The notes under the pieces were generated by a model. It searched no databases. It was given only the letters and a program-made list of their open reading frames with translations, and was not told the origin of the DNA. A DNA stretch of 64,000 bases. Origin: Candidatus Paracaedibacter acanthamoebae. GTDB lineage: Bacteria > Pseudomonadota > Alphaproteobacteria > Paracaedibacterales > Paracaedibacteraceae. Location: contig NZ_CP008941.1 in NCBI RefSeq assembly GCF_000742835.1, positions 2,285,690-2,349,689 on the forward strand, given 5' to 3'. This document shows positions 42,443 to 52,404 of this stretch, one piece after another (positions within the stretch are counted from its first letter, which is position 1; each line of letters opens with the position of its first letter). The translations under genes and the position numbers were made by a program.

Positions 42443-44912
42443 ACCATACCTTAAAAGCTTCAAGTGGAAAATTTTCTTTTAGAGAATTCCAAACAGCTTC
42501 CCCATTTTTGGGACGTTTTATTCTACCACGCCGAATCTTACGTAGCTCTTCATCAGTAGCGGTCCCATGAATTTTTCCTGAAATGTCAGTGCAAGTATAA
42601 CCTTTATTTAATAAATACGTCAAAAAACTACGAAGGTTATTGATATTATAAGAGTATGTTTCTTTCGCTAATTTTCTTTTGCTTTTGTGCGGCTCCAGGG
42701 GCTCTTCTGCTGAGTTTTGTTGGTTCTGTCCTACTGCCTCTTTTAATTCCAAACGCTTTTCATCATGCTCGGTGGCTTTTAAGAGGTTTCCAGTCATGAA
42801 ATAAGTGAAAGCCATATTGCGATACTCTACTATTGTTGGGCTCTCCCCAGATTGGGAGATGGCCTTAAATTGCTTCTCATAATACTCCTCAGCTTTTGCA
42901 TAGTTTCCAGTACCGAAGTAAGCTTCAGCGGCCATGTAGTAATGTTCGGCGGCATCTTTGTAATCCTCTGCTGTTGGGATCTTTCCAGATTGGGAGATGG
43001 CCTCTAATTTCATCTCACTGCAGCCAGCAGCTTTTGCATAGGCAGGTAGAGAGTTTCCAGTATTGCGAAGAGCGTAATACCCAACTCCCCTATAAGCGTC
43101 GGCTGCATTGCCATAATACTTAGCAGCTTGTTCATAATTTTCAGTATCGAAATAATCATCGGCGGCCTTTTTGTAATTTCTCGCTGTTGGTCTCTCTCCA
43201 GATTGGATAATGGCCTCGAGTTTTTTCTCCAGATACTCAGCCGCTTTCGCATAGTTTTTAATCTTAGAGAAGGCACTGGCAGCTTTTCCGTAATCATTTG
43301 CTGTTGGGATCTGCCCTGATTGGGAGATGACCTCGAGTTTTTTCTCCAGATACTCAGCCGCTTTCGCATAGTTTTTAATCTTAGAGAAGGCACTGGCAGC
43401 TTTTCCGTAATCATTTGCTGTTGGGATCTGCCCTGATTGGGAGATGACCTCTAGTTTTTTCTCCCGATACTCAGCCGCTTTTGCGTAGTTTCCAGACAAA
43501 AAGTAAGCAGAAGCAGCATTGCCATAATCCTTCACTGTTGGGATCTGCCCAGATTGGGTGATGGCCTCTAAGTGCTTCTCCCGATACTCAGCTGCTTTTG
43601 CATAGTTTCCAGACGAAAAGTAAGCAGAAGCAGCATTGCCATAATCCTTCACTGTTGGGATCTGCCCAGATTGGGTGATGGCCTCTAAGTGCTCCTCCCG
43701 ATACTCAGCCGCTTTCGCATAGTTTCCAGCCCTAAAGTGAGCAGAAGCAGTATTGCCATAATCCCCCACTGTTGGTCTTTTCCCAAGCATTTGCATTATT
43801 GTCAAAAACTTTCCCATGAATCTTGATGACTCTGAGAATTTACCAGCACCATAATTGGAATAGCCTGCCTTTTTTAACTGCCATAAGGTTACAGCGGGTT
43901 CTAGGTCAATAATCTCTCTCCAAATACCTGCAAAATCTGGGGCCTCCGATAAACCGTCTGTTGCTTTTAATGTGAGTAACTCAGGACTCATCACAGCCAT
44001 GAATGAATTCTCTTGTGGAAAAATAGGCTGGCTTTTTAAGGAGGTCAACGTAGCGGGGTCTGTATCCGAGATAAATTGAATATAATGAAAATAAAGAGCT
44101 ATCTCATTTTGCGAATTAGGATCCTGTCGGTCAACAATCTTCGCTAATTCTTCCTCCAGGCTTTGCATTTTTATTGGCAATTGGTTTCTTAAGTTAAGTA
44201 AGGGGCGCTGCAAAAGGGTAGGGGCGTCGCAGTTAAGGTTAAAGTGCAAAAATTCTATATACTTGCTAGCAAAAGCAAGAGGCCCCTTGCCAAACTGAGC
44301 ACAGAGCCTTGCAAACCTAATTCTATCAGCCTCCTGTGCCCAATTTTCTTTTATGTTAACATACAACCCAAGTAATGTCCGCAGGTTGCTATTTGCTATA
44401 TAGAGAGTAATTGGAGAAAGGGTCTGGTGGTCTTGCCAAGGATAATGATGTTCGGCTTTGTTTCCTTTATTATATATGGACAACACAATGTCTCTCAATC
44501 CCTTGCATACAGCACTAATTGATAGAAGAGCGTTTCTATCTCCTTTTTCTTTTATGTTAAATAAATTGAGGATTTCTTCTAATATTTCATTCGGTAAAAG
44601 ACCAAGGCGTAAAGGACCAAAATAATCATCCTCTGTCTGCATAGATACCACTGGATTTTCCTGGCTTGTTTTAGAAGAAGTAGCATCCTTATTTATACAT
44701 TGTTTCTTAACAGAGGGTTCATCTTGCAAATAAGATTCCTCTTGCGCGCCTAAATACACCTGGTCAGCTGTTCTTTTGCAACCCACCTGTGGGAGCTCTT
44801 TTTCTGCAGCCAACGAATTGTCCTGGGCCCAAACGTTATTTTGCCCGTAGAAGAATAAGGCGCTCAACAACAGTATGGTTTTAATTTTATTGAATTTATT
44901 GTACAAATCCAT
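42417..44912 (-). CDS. Secreted F-box protein with tandem TPR-like repeats
   Basis: An 831-residue protein. A Sec signal peptide (KTILLLSALFFYGQNNVWA, cleavage near residue 29) is followed by a polar linker and an F-box at ~104-147 (LLPNEILEEILNLF ... LLSISAVCKGLRDIVLSIY), the Skp1-binding module of eukaryotic SCF ubiquitin ligases. Residues ~350-720 hold about nine TPR-like repeats of 39 residues (YGKAASAF, NYAKAAEYxEKKLEVISQSGQIPTA). The C-terminal 100 residues are basic (KSKRKLAKE, RRGRIKRPKNGE). It looks like an effector recruiting host ubiquitin ligase to a TPR-bound target. The F-box is read by pattern and the effector role is inference. Confidence 0.8.
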   Translation of the reverse strand: MDLYNKFNKIKTILLLSALFFYGQNNVWAQDNSLAAEKELPQVGCKRTADQVYLGAQEESYLQDEPSVKKQCINKDATSSKTSQENPVVSMQTEDDYFGPLRLGLLPNEILEEILNLFNIKEKGDRNALLSISAVCKGLRDIVLSIYNKGNKAEHHYPWQDHQTLSPITLYIANSNLRTLLGLYVNIKENWAQEADRIRFARLCAQFGKGPLAFASKYIEFLHFNLNCDAPTLLQRPLLNLRNQLPIKMQSLEEELAKIVDRQDPNSQNEIALYFHYIQFISDTDPATLTSLKSQPIFPQENSFMAVMSPELLTLKATDGLSEAPDFAGIWREIIDLEPAVTLWQLKKAGYSNYGAGKFSESSRFMGKFLTIMQMLGKRPTVGDYGNTASAHFRAGNYAKAAEYREEHLEAITQSGQIPTVKDYGNAASAYFSSGNYAKAAEYREKHLEAITQSGQIPTVKDYGNAASAYFLSGNYAKAAEYREKKLEVISQSGQIPTANDYGKAASAFSKIKNYAKAAEYLEKKLEVISQSGQIPTANDYGKAASAFSKIKNYAKAAEYLEKKLEAIIQSGERPTARNYKKAADDYFDTENYEQAAKYYGNAADAYRGVGYYALRNTGNSLPAYAKAAGCSEMKLEAISQSGKIPTAEDYKDAAEHYYMAAEAYFGTGNYAKAEEYYEKQFKAISQSGESPTIVEYRNMAFTYFMTGNLLKATEHDEKRLELKEAVGQNQQNSAEEPLEPHKSKRKLAKETYSYNINNLRSFLTYLLNKGYTCTDISGKIHGTATDEELRKIRRGRIKRPKNGEAVWNSLKENFPLEAFKVWSKYERGSE
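43214..43447 (-). repeat. Perfect 117-bp tandem duplication inside the TPR region
   Basis: 43214-43330 and 43331-43447 appear identical base for base, encoding two equal 39-residue repeats. A second, slightly diverged 117-bp pair follows at about 43448-43681. Identity including silent positions indicates very recent expansion, so repeat number probably varies among strains. Confidence 0.9.
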
Positions 44913-45400
44913 AATGATTTTTCCTTATATAATAAAAGAAGCTTGATTCGGTGTTTTTATAGGATCGATTGGCAAAATACAAGAATGTACCGAAATATTT
45001 TCCCTACTTTATTAACATAATACTAGAATGGCTACAACCCCTTACAAGAGGATAAGGGAGTGTTTTCCCACTTCACGCAGCGCCTTTCAACTGACCCTAT
45101 ACCAAACATGGGAGAGAGTTGATGAGAGTTCTAAAAATTTGTATTGCAAATATTGAAGCGAATGGTATCTTGTTCGCAGATGAACCCTTATTGAAGCGGT
45201 TTACTCTGAGGAAATGGAGGGCTTTCACCTCATGGTAAAGAATAACAACCCTCCTTTTCCTCACCAGCTTATCCTATTTACTCCTGTCAGTTTAATTCTT
45301 TAAGTTGCTTGCTGATATAGAATTTAGGATGAGGAAGAAGATGCAATTTTTCCTGTTTGCTTAATTCATGGGCAAAGAGGTAAACTCTAGACAGAGAGCC
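44913..45400. other. Gap between the F-box gene and IS C
   Basis: 488 bp upstream of the F-box gene. It contains an AT-rich promoter-like segment near 44920-45030, but no ORF with convincing coding character. CATAATGATTTTTCC on the plus strand reads GGAAAAATCATTATGG on the coding strand, where GGA is a weak ribosome binding site. Nothing else is recognisable. Confidence 0.5.
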
Positions 45401-46240
45401 GGAAGCGTCAAGTTAACGTAGGCAAAAAAGCTTGAGAGTGTTAGATATGAGGAAAAGGCTTAAAGGGTTTTAAAGCATGACATTAGAGGTTGCCCCGCGT
45501 CGTCATCGGTTTCCTATTTCTATTATTAGCCAGGCTGTATGGATTTATCATCGGTTTAATAATAGCTATCGAGATATTGAGGAACAGATGGCTTATCGAG
45601 GGATTCATGTCTCTTATGAAACGATTCTGTCTTGGAGTATTAAATTTTCAAGCCATTTCAGAAATGTTATTAAAAAACGAGAGAGAAAACCCTCGGATAA
45701 ATGGCACCTTGATGAAATGACGGTAAAGGTCAATGGAGAGGTATTTATCTTGTGGCGTGCCGTGGATTCTGATGGATATGAACTGGATGTCTTTCTTCAG
45801 AAACGTCGGAATAGGAAAGCGGCAATTCGGTTTTTAAACCGATTATTAGGTAGTTATCCTATTCCCAGAGTCATTATCACGGATAGATTAAAAAGCTACA
45901 AAAAACCAATACAAGCTATGTGCCGAGGAACTCAACACCGATCCCATAAAGGATTAAACAATCGAGCTGAAAATGCTCATTTACCTACACGCCGTAAAGA
46001 AAAATGTTTGATTAAGTTCAAATCCCCTCAGGGTGTACAAAGAACATTAGCCCTTATGGGAAAAGTTCGTAATCTTTTTGCCATAGAGGTGGGGCGATAC
46101 TTGAAAAAAGCATCGATGAGAAGAGAGGCATTTAAAGCCGCCTGCACCATCTGGTCTGAGGCGGCTCAAGAGCTTCTTTGTGTCTAATGGGTCCACTCGA
46201 GGGCATCTTTTGCACCTTCAATAGTTAACTTGACGCTTCC
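45401..46240 (+). mobile_element. IS6-type insertion sequence C
   Basis: An 840-bp element with 17-bp perfect inverted repeats GGAAGCGTCAAGTTAAC (45401-45417) and GTTAACTTGACGCTTCC (46224-46240). The core GTCAAGTT is shared with IS A and IS B but the outer bases differ. No target duplication (AGAGAGCC versus ATTGAGAG). It ends 180 bp upstream of rimP and so lies in the promoter region of that operon. Confidence 0.9.
45477..46187 (+). CDS. IS6-family transposase of IS C
   Basis: A 236-residue transposase of a different subgroup from those of IS A and B. It has KWHLDEMTVKVNGE, IITDRLKSYKKPI and HKGLNNRAENAHLPTR, preserving the DDE triad, and an N-terminal helix-turn-helix (NNSYRDIEEQMAYRGIHVSYETILSW). 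The frame is intact. An alternative overlapping frame starting at 45490 is a shadow. Confidence 0.92.
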   Translation: MTLEVAPRRHRFPISIISQAVWIYHRFNNSYRDIEEQMAYRGIHVSYETILSWSIKFSSHFRNVIKKRERKPSDKWHLDEMTVKVNGEVFILWRAVDSDGYELDVFLQKRRNRKAAIRFLNRLLGSYPIPRVIITDRLKSYKKPIQAMCRGTQHRSHKGLNNRAENAHLPTRRKEKCLIKFKSPQGVQRTLALMGKVRNLFAIEVGRYLKKASMRREAFKAACTIWSEAAQELLCV

Positions 46241-46420
46241 ATTGAGAGAGAGTATCTCTGATTATCTGTCCTTATGGAAAGGGAATTCAATGATATTGAA
46301 TAAATTTCCTTGAATTTTCTGTTACATGAGCATAAATTCAATCTGTGCTTTGGCAACAAAGCATAAAGATATTTTATTACTTACGCCCCGGAAAACGGTG
46401 TGTATTTTAGGATCTAAATC

Positions 46421-46894
46421 GTGGATGTACTTAAAAAAGTTGAAGAAATTCTAGAACCATCTCTTACCCACATGGGGTATGAAATTGTGCGTATTCAAAT
46501 GTCAGGATTAAAAAGAAAAACCCTGCAGATAATGATTGATCGCCTTGATGGGACAGGAATTAAGCTTGAGGATTGTGAGCAAGTCAGCCGATACACATCG
46601 GTTCTCTTGGATCAGCATGATCCTATTAGCAGCGCCTATATGCTAGAAGTTTCATCACCCGGCATAGCCCGTCCCCTTGTAAAGCTTAGGGATTTTCAGC
46701 GGTTTATCGGACACGAGGTTATGATTAAGACACATATGCTCATTGGTAATCGCAAAACTTTTCCTGGAAAGCTTGAGTCTGCCAATGAATCTGAGGTAGT
46801 CTTAACGATAAAAAATAGCGCGAATGAATTTGAAAAAGTCAGTATTCCTTTTTCAGATATGAAGTCGGCAAAATTGCATATACCATTTAACTAA
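46421..46894 (+). CDS. rimP: Ribosome maturation factor RimP
   Basis: A 157-residue 30S assembly factor. The N-terminal domain reads EEILEPSLTHMGYEIVRIQMSG, with LQIMIDR and LEVSSPGIARPL as conserved strands. Translation starts at GTG after AGGA with eight-base spacing. First gene of the rimP-nusA-infB-rbfA operon; an insertion sequence ends 180 bp upstream, so the operon promoter must lie in that short interval or within the element. Confidence 0.95.
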   Translation: MDVLKKVEEILEPSLTHMGYEIVRIQMSGLKRKTLQIMIDRLDGTGIKLEDCEQVSRYTSVLLDQHDPISSAYMLEVSSPGIARPLVKLRDFQRFIGHEVMIKTHMLIGNRKTFPGKLESANESEVVLTIKNSANEFEKVSIPFSDMKSAKLHIPFN

Positions 46895-46920
46895 CCCTAT
46901 GGATCAGAGGACTTAAGACT

Positions 46921-48462
46921 GTGACAACACGACGAAATAACCTAGTTGACCATTCTATTAGCCAGCCACGTCATGAGATTTTAGCTGTGGCGGATGCTGT
47001 TGCGCGTGAAAAAGGAATTGAGCGGGACGAAGTTCTCTATGCCATGGAGCAGGCAATCCAAAAAGCCGCTCGTGCTAAATATGGTTTTGAAAAAGATGTG
47101 CGTGCTAAGGTAGATACCTCGACCGGAGATGTAACTATTTGGAAAGTTCTGACAGTTGTTGAGGAAGTTGAAAATCCTTTGACTCAAATTTCTTTGGCTC
47201 AAGCACAGTTGCATGATAAAAACCACAAGCTGGGTGACGAGATTATTGAACCTTTACCACCCATTGAGTTTGGCCGGGTAGCTGCGCAAAGTGCGCGTCA
47301 GGTCATTATTCAAAAAGTTCGGGATGCAGAACGCGCGCATCAGTATGCAGAATTTAAGGATCGTGCAGAACAAATTATTGGTGGTATTGTTAAGCGCGTT
47401 GAATTTGGGAACGTGGTTGTCGATTTAGGACGATCTGAGGGTATTTTGCGCCGGGAAGATTTAATTCAACGGGAAGTTTTCCGTAACGGTGATCGGATTC
47501 GAGCTTATGTTTCAGAAGTCCGTCCTGATGCCCGTGGGCCAATGGTTGCTTTATCGCGGACCCATCTCCAATTCATGGCTAAACTGTTTGAGTCAGAAGT
47601 TCCTGAAATTTATGATGGGGTAATTGAAATTAAGGCTGTCGCTCGTGATGCCGGTAGCCGTGCTAAGATTGCTGTTTACACCACAGATGCTTCTATTGAT
47701 CCTGTCGGGTCCTGTGTGGGCTTACGGGGTGTGCGGGTTCAGGCGGTTGTAACCGAACTGCAAGGTGAGAAAATTGACATTGTGCCCTGGTCTGCAAATC
47801 CTGCAACCTTTGTGGTGAATGCCTTGGCTCCTGCTGAAGTTATCAAGGTTGTTTTGGACGAAGAAGCTCACCGTGTTGATGTGGTTGTGGCTGAAGATCA
47901 ACTGAGTCTTGCTATTGGTCGTCGTGGTCAAAATGTCCGTTTAGCCAGCCAACTGACCGGCTGGAACATCGATATTATGACCGAAGAGCAAGAAGCAAAG
48001 TTGAGAACGGAAGAATACAACAGTCGTACTCAATTGTTTATGAATGCATTGGATGTGGACGAAGTTATTGCACAGCTTTTAGCGGCTGATGGATTCACAA
48101 CAGTTGAAGAATTGTCATTTGCACCGTTAGAAGAATTAATGTCAATCGAGGGGTTTGATGAAGCGATTGCCCAAGAAATTCAATCCCGCGCTCTTAGCTT
48201 TGTTGAACAACGGGCTAAGGCATCTTTGGAAAAAGCCAAGGATTTGGGGGTCAGTGAAGATATCCTTGAGATTGACGGCATGACAGCAGAAATGTTATTG
48301 AAATTAGCAGAATATAAAATTAAAACATTGGATGATTTTGCTGATCTTTCAGGCGATGAATTTATTGAAATCGTTCAGGATGAGCAACTCACGATAGAAC
48401 AGGCAAATGCCATGATTATGGCAGCTCGTGCCCATTGGTTTGACGAAAAACCAAAAGCATAA
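46921..48462 (+). CDS. nusA: Transcription termination/antitermination factor NusA
   Basis: A 513-residue RNA polymerase-binding factor with N-terminal domain, S1 domain (~135-200, GGIVKRVEFGNVVVDLGRSEGIL), two KH domains (RDAGSRAKIAVYT, VGLRGVRVQAVVTEL, SLAIGRRGQNVRLASQLTGW) and two acidic C-terminal repeat domains (LLAADGFTTVEEL, EIDGMTAEMLLKLAEYKIKTLDDFADLSGDE). The start is GTG. YlxR, often found between nusA and infB, is missing: only about 20 bp separate the two genes. Confidence 0.98.
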   Translation: MTTRRNNLVDHSISQPRHEILAVADAVAREKGIERDEVLYAMEQAIQKAARAKYGFEKDVRAKVDTSTGDVTIWKVLTVVEEVENPLTQISLAQAQLHDKNHKLGDEIIEPLPPIEFGRVAAQSARQVIIQKVRDAERAHQYAEFKDRAEQIIGGIVKRVEFGNVVVDLGRSEGILRREDLIQREVFRNGDRIRAYVSEVRPDARGPMVALSRTHLQFMAKLFESEVPEIYDGVIEIKAVARDAGSRAKIAVYTTDASIDPVGSCVGLRGVRVQAVVTELQGEKIDIVPWSANPATFVVNALAPAEVIKVVLDEEAHRVDVVVAEDQLSLAIGRRGQNVRLASQLTGWNIDIMTEEQEAKLRTEEYNSRTQLFMNALDVDEVIAQLLAADGFTTVEELSFAPLEELMSIEGFDEAIAQEIQSRALSFVEQRAKASLEKAKDLGVSEDILEIDGMTAEMLLKLAEYKIKTLDDFADLSGDEFIEIVQDEQLTIEQANAMIMAARAHWFDEKPKA

Positions 48463-48483
48463 ATAACGATTGGAAAAAAAATA

Positions 48484-51030
48484 ATGACGGATCAAAAGCA
48501 AGGTGAAAAGAAAACTCTGACTCTGAATCTGAAACCAGACTCCAAAAAGTCTGGCGATTCTGATCAAGTGCGTCAAAGTTTCTCTCACGGGCGGACCAAG
48601 GCAGTTGCTGTTGAAGTTAAAAAGAAACGAACGACATCAGCCAGTGATGCTCGCCAAGCTCAAAACACCCTTAAAGCTGTCGCTTCTGGAAAGTTGACCG
48701 AAGGTGAGTTTGAAGCTCGTATGCGCGCTTTGCAGGAAGCCATCAAAAATCAAACGCAGGAAGCTGAGGAAAGAGCTCGTCGGGATGAAATTGAAGCAAA
48801 ACGACGTCACGAAGAGCTGAAACTTCGTGAGGATAAAGAAGTGCTTCGTCGGCTTGAAGGCGAAAAGCGCGAGCGCGAAGAAGCGATAAAAAATAAGGAA
48901 GTAGCAAAAACAGAAGTTTTATCTGAACCTGCTGTTGCTGCTACGGCGTCGGTCTCTCAGCCTATTATTCCAATTGAACCTACGTTTGAAGAAACAGCTC
49001 GGCCGCTTGCAAAAGCGCAGCTGCGGACTCGAGCAGAAGAGGATGACGAGGAAGAAACAAATGCCCGTCGTTCCGCGCGTATTGCAGAGGTTGCGAAAAG
49101 GGCTGTTCCGATTAATCGTAAAGAAACGAATGAGGTCCCCCGTAAGCTTAACCGTAATGTTCTGTCTCGGGCTTTAAATGGCGAAGAAATTAACCGTGGT
49201 CGTTCGATGGCATCGCTTAAGCGAGCGCGTCAAAAACATAAAGGGCAAGGGGCCAATCAAGAGCAAGCTAAAGTTGTTCGTGAAGTTATTATCCCGGAAT
49301 TCATCACTGTTGGTGAATTAGCCAACCGTATGGCGGTACGGGGCGCCGATGTTATCAAATCATTGATGAAACTGGGGATGATGGTTACCATCAATCAACC
49401 CATTGATGCTGACACCGCGGAACTGCTCTGTGCCGAGTTTGGTCATACACCCAAGCGTGTGGCTGACAGCGATGTGGAAATGGGAATTCGCGGTATCGAT
49501 GATAGGCAAGAAGATATGATCTCCCGGGCTCCTGTGGTTACAATTATGGGCCACGTGGACCATGGTAAGACCTCCCTCTTGGATGCGCTGCGTAAAACCG
49601 ATGTGGTTGCAGGGGAAGCCGGTGGAATTACGCAGCATATTGGTGCTTATCAGGTTACTCTCCCCTCAACCAAAAAAATCACCTTTATTGACACGCCTGG
49701 CCACGCCGCCTTTACGGAAATGCGGTCTCGGGGTGCCAATGTAACTGATATCGTTGTTTTGGTGGTGGCTGCCGATGATGGAATTATGGAACAAACTGTC
49801 GAAGCGATTAATCACGCTAAAGCAGCCGGTGTTCCAATCATTGTTGCAATTAACAAGATGGATAAACCAGAGGCCAATCCCGATCGTGTTCGAGGTGAAC
49901 TTCTTAATCATGGGCTCGTTTGTGAAGAGTTTGGCGGCGACGTTATGTCCGTTGAGGTGTCCGCAAAACAAGGAACCAACCTTGATAAACTGGAAGAAGT
50001 TATCCTGTTGCAAGCCGAAGTTTTGGAACTTAAGGCCAATCCAAACCGTGATGCAGCTGGTGTAGTCGTTGAAGCCAAGGTTGACCGTGGTCGTGGGACG
50101 CTTGCAACTGTCTTGATTCAAAAAGGGACTCTCAAAGTTGGGGATATTTTTGTTGCCGGGACGGAATGGGGTCGGGTTCGTGCGCTTTTGAATGATTTGG
50201 GCAAAAAGCTTGATACTGCTGGACCCGCCTTACCCGTTGAAATCCAAGGATTTAATGGGGTGCCGACAGCGGGTAATGAATTTATCGTTGTCGAAGATGA
50301 AGCAAAGGCTCGTGAAATTTCTGAATATCGTCTTCACAAAGAAAAAGAAGCGAAGGCTGCAGCATCTGCCAAGTCCACTATGGAACAAATGATGACGCAA
50401 ATCGCAGCTGGTAACATCAAAGAATTGTCCGTTGTGGTTAAGACCGATGTTCATGGATCTTTGGAAGCCATTGCCCAAAGCTTGGCTAAACTCTCCAACG
50501 AGGAAGTTGCTGTTCGCATGCTTCATGGGGGTGTTGGCGGAATCAATGAGAGCGATATTACGTTGGCACGTGCTTCCAATGCTTTGGTTGTGGGCTTTAA
50601 CGTTCGTGCTAACCCACAAGCCCGTGATTTAGCGCGGCGTGATGGGGTCGATATTCGTTATTATTCAATTATTTATGATGTTATTGATGACGCTAAAGCT
50701 ATTCTATCCGGTCTTTTGGCTCCGACCTTGCGTGAAAAATATTTGGGTAATGCGGAAATTCGCGAAGTCTTCAACATTACCAAAGTTGGTAAGGTTGCCG
50801 GCTGCTATGTTACCGATGGTATCGTTAAGCGGGGTGGAAAAGTTCGTCTATTGCGCGATAACGTGGTCATCCATGAAGGGACTCTCAAAACCTTGAAGCG
50901 CTTTAAAGAAGAAGTTCGCGAAGTTAAAGAATCTTATGAATGTGGTATGGCCTTTGAAAACTATAATGATATCCGCCCCGGCGACTTTATTGAATGTTTT
51001 GAAATTGAATCTATTGCTCGACAGCTATAA
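48484..51030 (+). CDS. infB: Translation initiation factor IF-2
   Basis: An 848-residue GTPase that delivers fMet-tRNA to the 30S subunit. A long charged N-terminal region (heptads [24 protein letters not shown]) precedes the conserved IF2_N part and the G domain with [12 protein letters not shown] (G1), [15 protein letters not shown] (G3) and NKMDKP (G4). The C-terminal fMet-tRNA binding domain ends with [22 protein letters not shown]. Complete and standard for alphaproteobacteria. Confidence 0.98.
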   Translation: MTDQKQGEKKTLTLNLKPDSKKSGDSDQVRQSFSHGRTKAVAVEVKKKRTTSASDARQAQNTLKAVASGKLTEGEFEARMRALQEAIKNQTQEAEERARRDEIEAKRRHEELKLREDKEVLRRLEGEKREREEAIKNKEVAKTEVLSEPAVAATASVSQPIIPIEPTFEETARPLAKAQLRTRAEEDDEEETNARRSARIAEVAKRAVPINRKETNEVPRKLNRNVLSRALNGEEINRGRSMASLKRARQKHKGQGANQEQAKVVREVIIPEFITVGELANRMAVRGADVIKSLMKLGMMVTINQPIDADTAELLCAEFGHTPKRVADSDVEMGIRGIDDRQEDMISRAPVVTIMGHVDHGKTSLLDALRKTDVVAGEAGGITQHIGAYQVTLPSTKKITFIDTPGHAAFTEMRSRGANVTDIVVLVVAADDGIMEQTVEAINHAKAAGVPIIVAINKMDKPEANPDRVRGELLNHGLVCEEFGGDVMSVEVSAKQGTNLDKLEEVILLQAEVLELKANPNRDAAGVVVEAKVDRGRGTLATVLIQKGTLKVGDIFVAGTEWGRVRALLNDLGKKLDTAGPALPVEIQGFNGVPTAGNEFIVVEDEAKAREISEYRLHKEKEAKAAASAKSTMEQMMTQIAAGNIKELSVVVKTDVHGSLEAIAQSLAKLSNEEVAVRMLHGGVGGINESDITLARASNALVVGFNVRANPQARDLARRDGVDIRYYSIIYDVIDDAKAILSGLLAPTLREKYLGNAEIREVFNITKVGKVAGCYVTDGIVKRGGKVRLLRDNVVIHEGTLKTLKRFKEEVREVKESYECGMAFENYNDIRPGDFIECFEIESIARQL

Positions 51031-51038
51031 GAAAAAAT

Positions 51039-51452
51039 ATGAGAAGTAAGCCATCTGCAAAAGCACCGTCTCAACGGCAACAACGCGTTGCCGAAGAGAT
51101 CCGTAATATTTTATCTGGGATTTTGCTGCGGGGGGAATTTTCCCGACGCACCCTTTCTCTGGTGAACATCACTATTACTCATGTTAGTGTTTCACCGGAT
51201 TTAAGGAATGCAAAAATATACACCATCCCCCTGGGGGGAGGTGATATGACGGACACTCTTACTAATTTGAATGAAATGGCGGGTGAAATTCGTTTTGCTT
51301 TAGCAAAGCAATTAACAACAAAATATGTCCCAGCTCTCAGATTTTATAGCGATAACACGTTTGATGAGGCACGCCATATTGAAGATTTGTTAGATACAGC
51401 CATGAAGCGAGAGACCGCGCTCGGAGCAAAAGCCTCTGATGACGAAAAATAA
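51039..51452 (+). CDS. rbfA: Ribosome-binding factor A
   Basis: A 137-residue KH-fold protein for 16S rRNA 5' end maturation and cold adaptation. The signature runs RQQRVAEEIRNILSGILLRGEF, then ITHVSVSPDLRNAKIYT and VPALRFYSDNTFDEARHIEDLL. It starts eight bases after the infB stop. TruB and rpsO, frequent next genes in relatives, do not follow here, so the operon ends. Confidence 0.96.
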   Translation: MRSKPSAKAPSQRQQRVAEEIRNILSGILLRGEFSRRTLSLVNITITHVSVSPDLRNAKIYTIPLGGGDMTDTLTNLNEMAGEIRFALAKQLTTKYVPALRFYSDNTFDEARHIEDLLDTAMKRETALGAKASDDEK

Positions 51453-51827
51453 ACCTTGAAGACCGAACAGTATGGGCGTACTCTCCCTCATCCCCGGCAA
51501 GCACAGCGCAACCCGGAGACCATACCTTACTTTTCTGTACAGCATGATTTTATTACAGCTATATCCGTATAAATCTTTCCCTTACTAATAAGGCGCAGGT
51601 ATGGATCCCAGGTCAAGCCTGGGATGAGTAAGTTTTTCTATAAATTCGAAGTTTGGGCTTGCCCTCCGGTTGCCCAGCAAAACGGTTCTCTTTACCGGCC
51701 TTTTTTCTCTCTCCCTTCGCGGCCGAAGAGCTGGGACCTCGATCTGACAAGCGATTGCTCATGCCGTATCGAGTTTCCAGGTCACCCCTTGGGTTACTCG
51801 GAACAAGGAGGTAGTTGGTAAGCTTCC
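51453..51827. other. Gap with a CCCAGG/CCTGGG inverted repeat, between rbfA and folE
   Basis: 375 bp without a convincing gene. ATCCCAGG (51605-51612) and CCTGGGAT (51618-51625) form an 8-bp stem with a five-base loop, followed downstream by a short T5 run at 51635. Similar GGATCCCAGGTCAAGCCTGGGATGA units are frequent noncoding repeats in alphaproteobacterial genomes, so it may be a dispersed repeat or a terminator. A 65-codon ORF here (51624-51821) has no ribosome binding site or protein-like character and was rejected. Confidence 0.5.
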
Positions 51828-52400
51828 TTATTGCCCCTTAATAAGGGCTAAAACATCACGACGAAGTTCGTGATTATCTCGAAAGACCCCTGTCATTCGT
51901 GTCGTAATCATGCTCACATCGGTTTTATGGACACCTCGACAGGTCATGCATTGATGGGAGGCCTCAATAGCCACAGCAACACCAAAGGGGTTTAATGTTG
52001 TATCAATTGCTTGAGCAATGTCAGCTGTTAATTTTTCCTGGATTTGTAATCTTTTTGCAAAGATATCGACGACCCGGGCGAGTTTGCTAATGCCAACCAC
52101 CCGTTTATTCGGTAAATAAGCCACGTGCACATGACCGATAATCGGAGCCATATGGTGTTCACAATGGGATTCGAAGCGAATATTTTTTAAGAGAACAATT
52201 TCATCATAACCATTCACTTCTTCAAAAGTGCGTCGTAGATAGTCGGCTGGATCTTCAGTATAACCAACAAAATACTCTTCAAAAGCTCGAACAACCCGTT
52301 CAGGCGTTTGTTGGAGTCCTTCGCGATCAGGATTGTCGCCAGCCCAGCGAATAAGGGTGCGGATAGCATTTTCTGCTTCGAGGCGTGTCGGCTTTGTCAT
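51828..52400 (-). CDS. folE: GTP cyclohydrolase I
   Basis: Converts GTP to dihydroneopterin triphosphate, the first step of folate (or tetrahydrobiopterin and queuosine) synthesis. The 190-residue protein has the zinc ligands in [13 protein letters not shown] and [10 protein letters not shown], and [24 protein letters not shown], all complete. Its ATG lies four bases after the apaG stop, so the two are one transcript. Keeping folE suggests that folate is made by the cell and not taken from a host. Confidence 0.97.
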   Translation of the reverse strand: MTKPTRLEAENAIRTLIRWAGDNPDREGLQQTPERVVRAFEEYFVGYTEDPADYLRRTFEEVNGYDEIVLLKNIRFESHCEHHMAPIIGHVHVAYLPNKRVVGISKLARVVDIFAKRLQIQEKLTADIAQAIDTTLNPFGVAVAIEASHQCMTCRGVHKTDVSMITTRMTGVFRDNHELRRDVLALIKGQ

Positions 52401-52404
52401 GGGC

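Noticed and set aside
43200-43740. Regularly spaced repeats that could suggest a CRISPR array
   Set aside because: The 117-bp period is in frame and encodes TPR-like units; there are no unique spacers.
51624-51821. 65-codon plus-strand ORF between rbfA and folE
   Set aside because: No ribosome binding site, odd composition, and it starts inside a CCCAGG/CCTGGG repeat.
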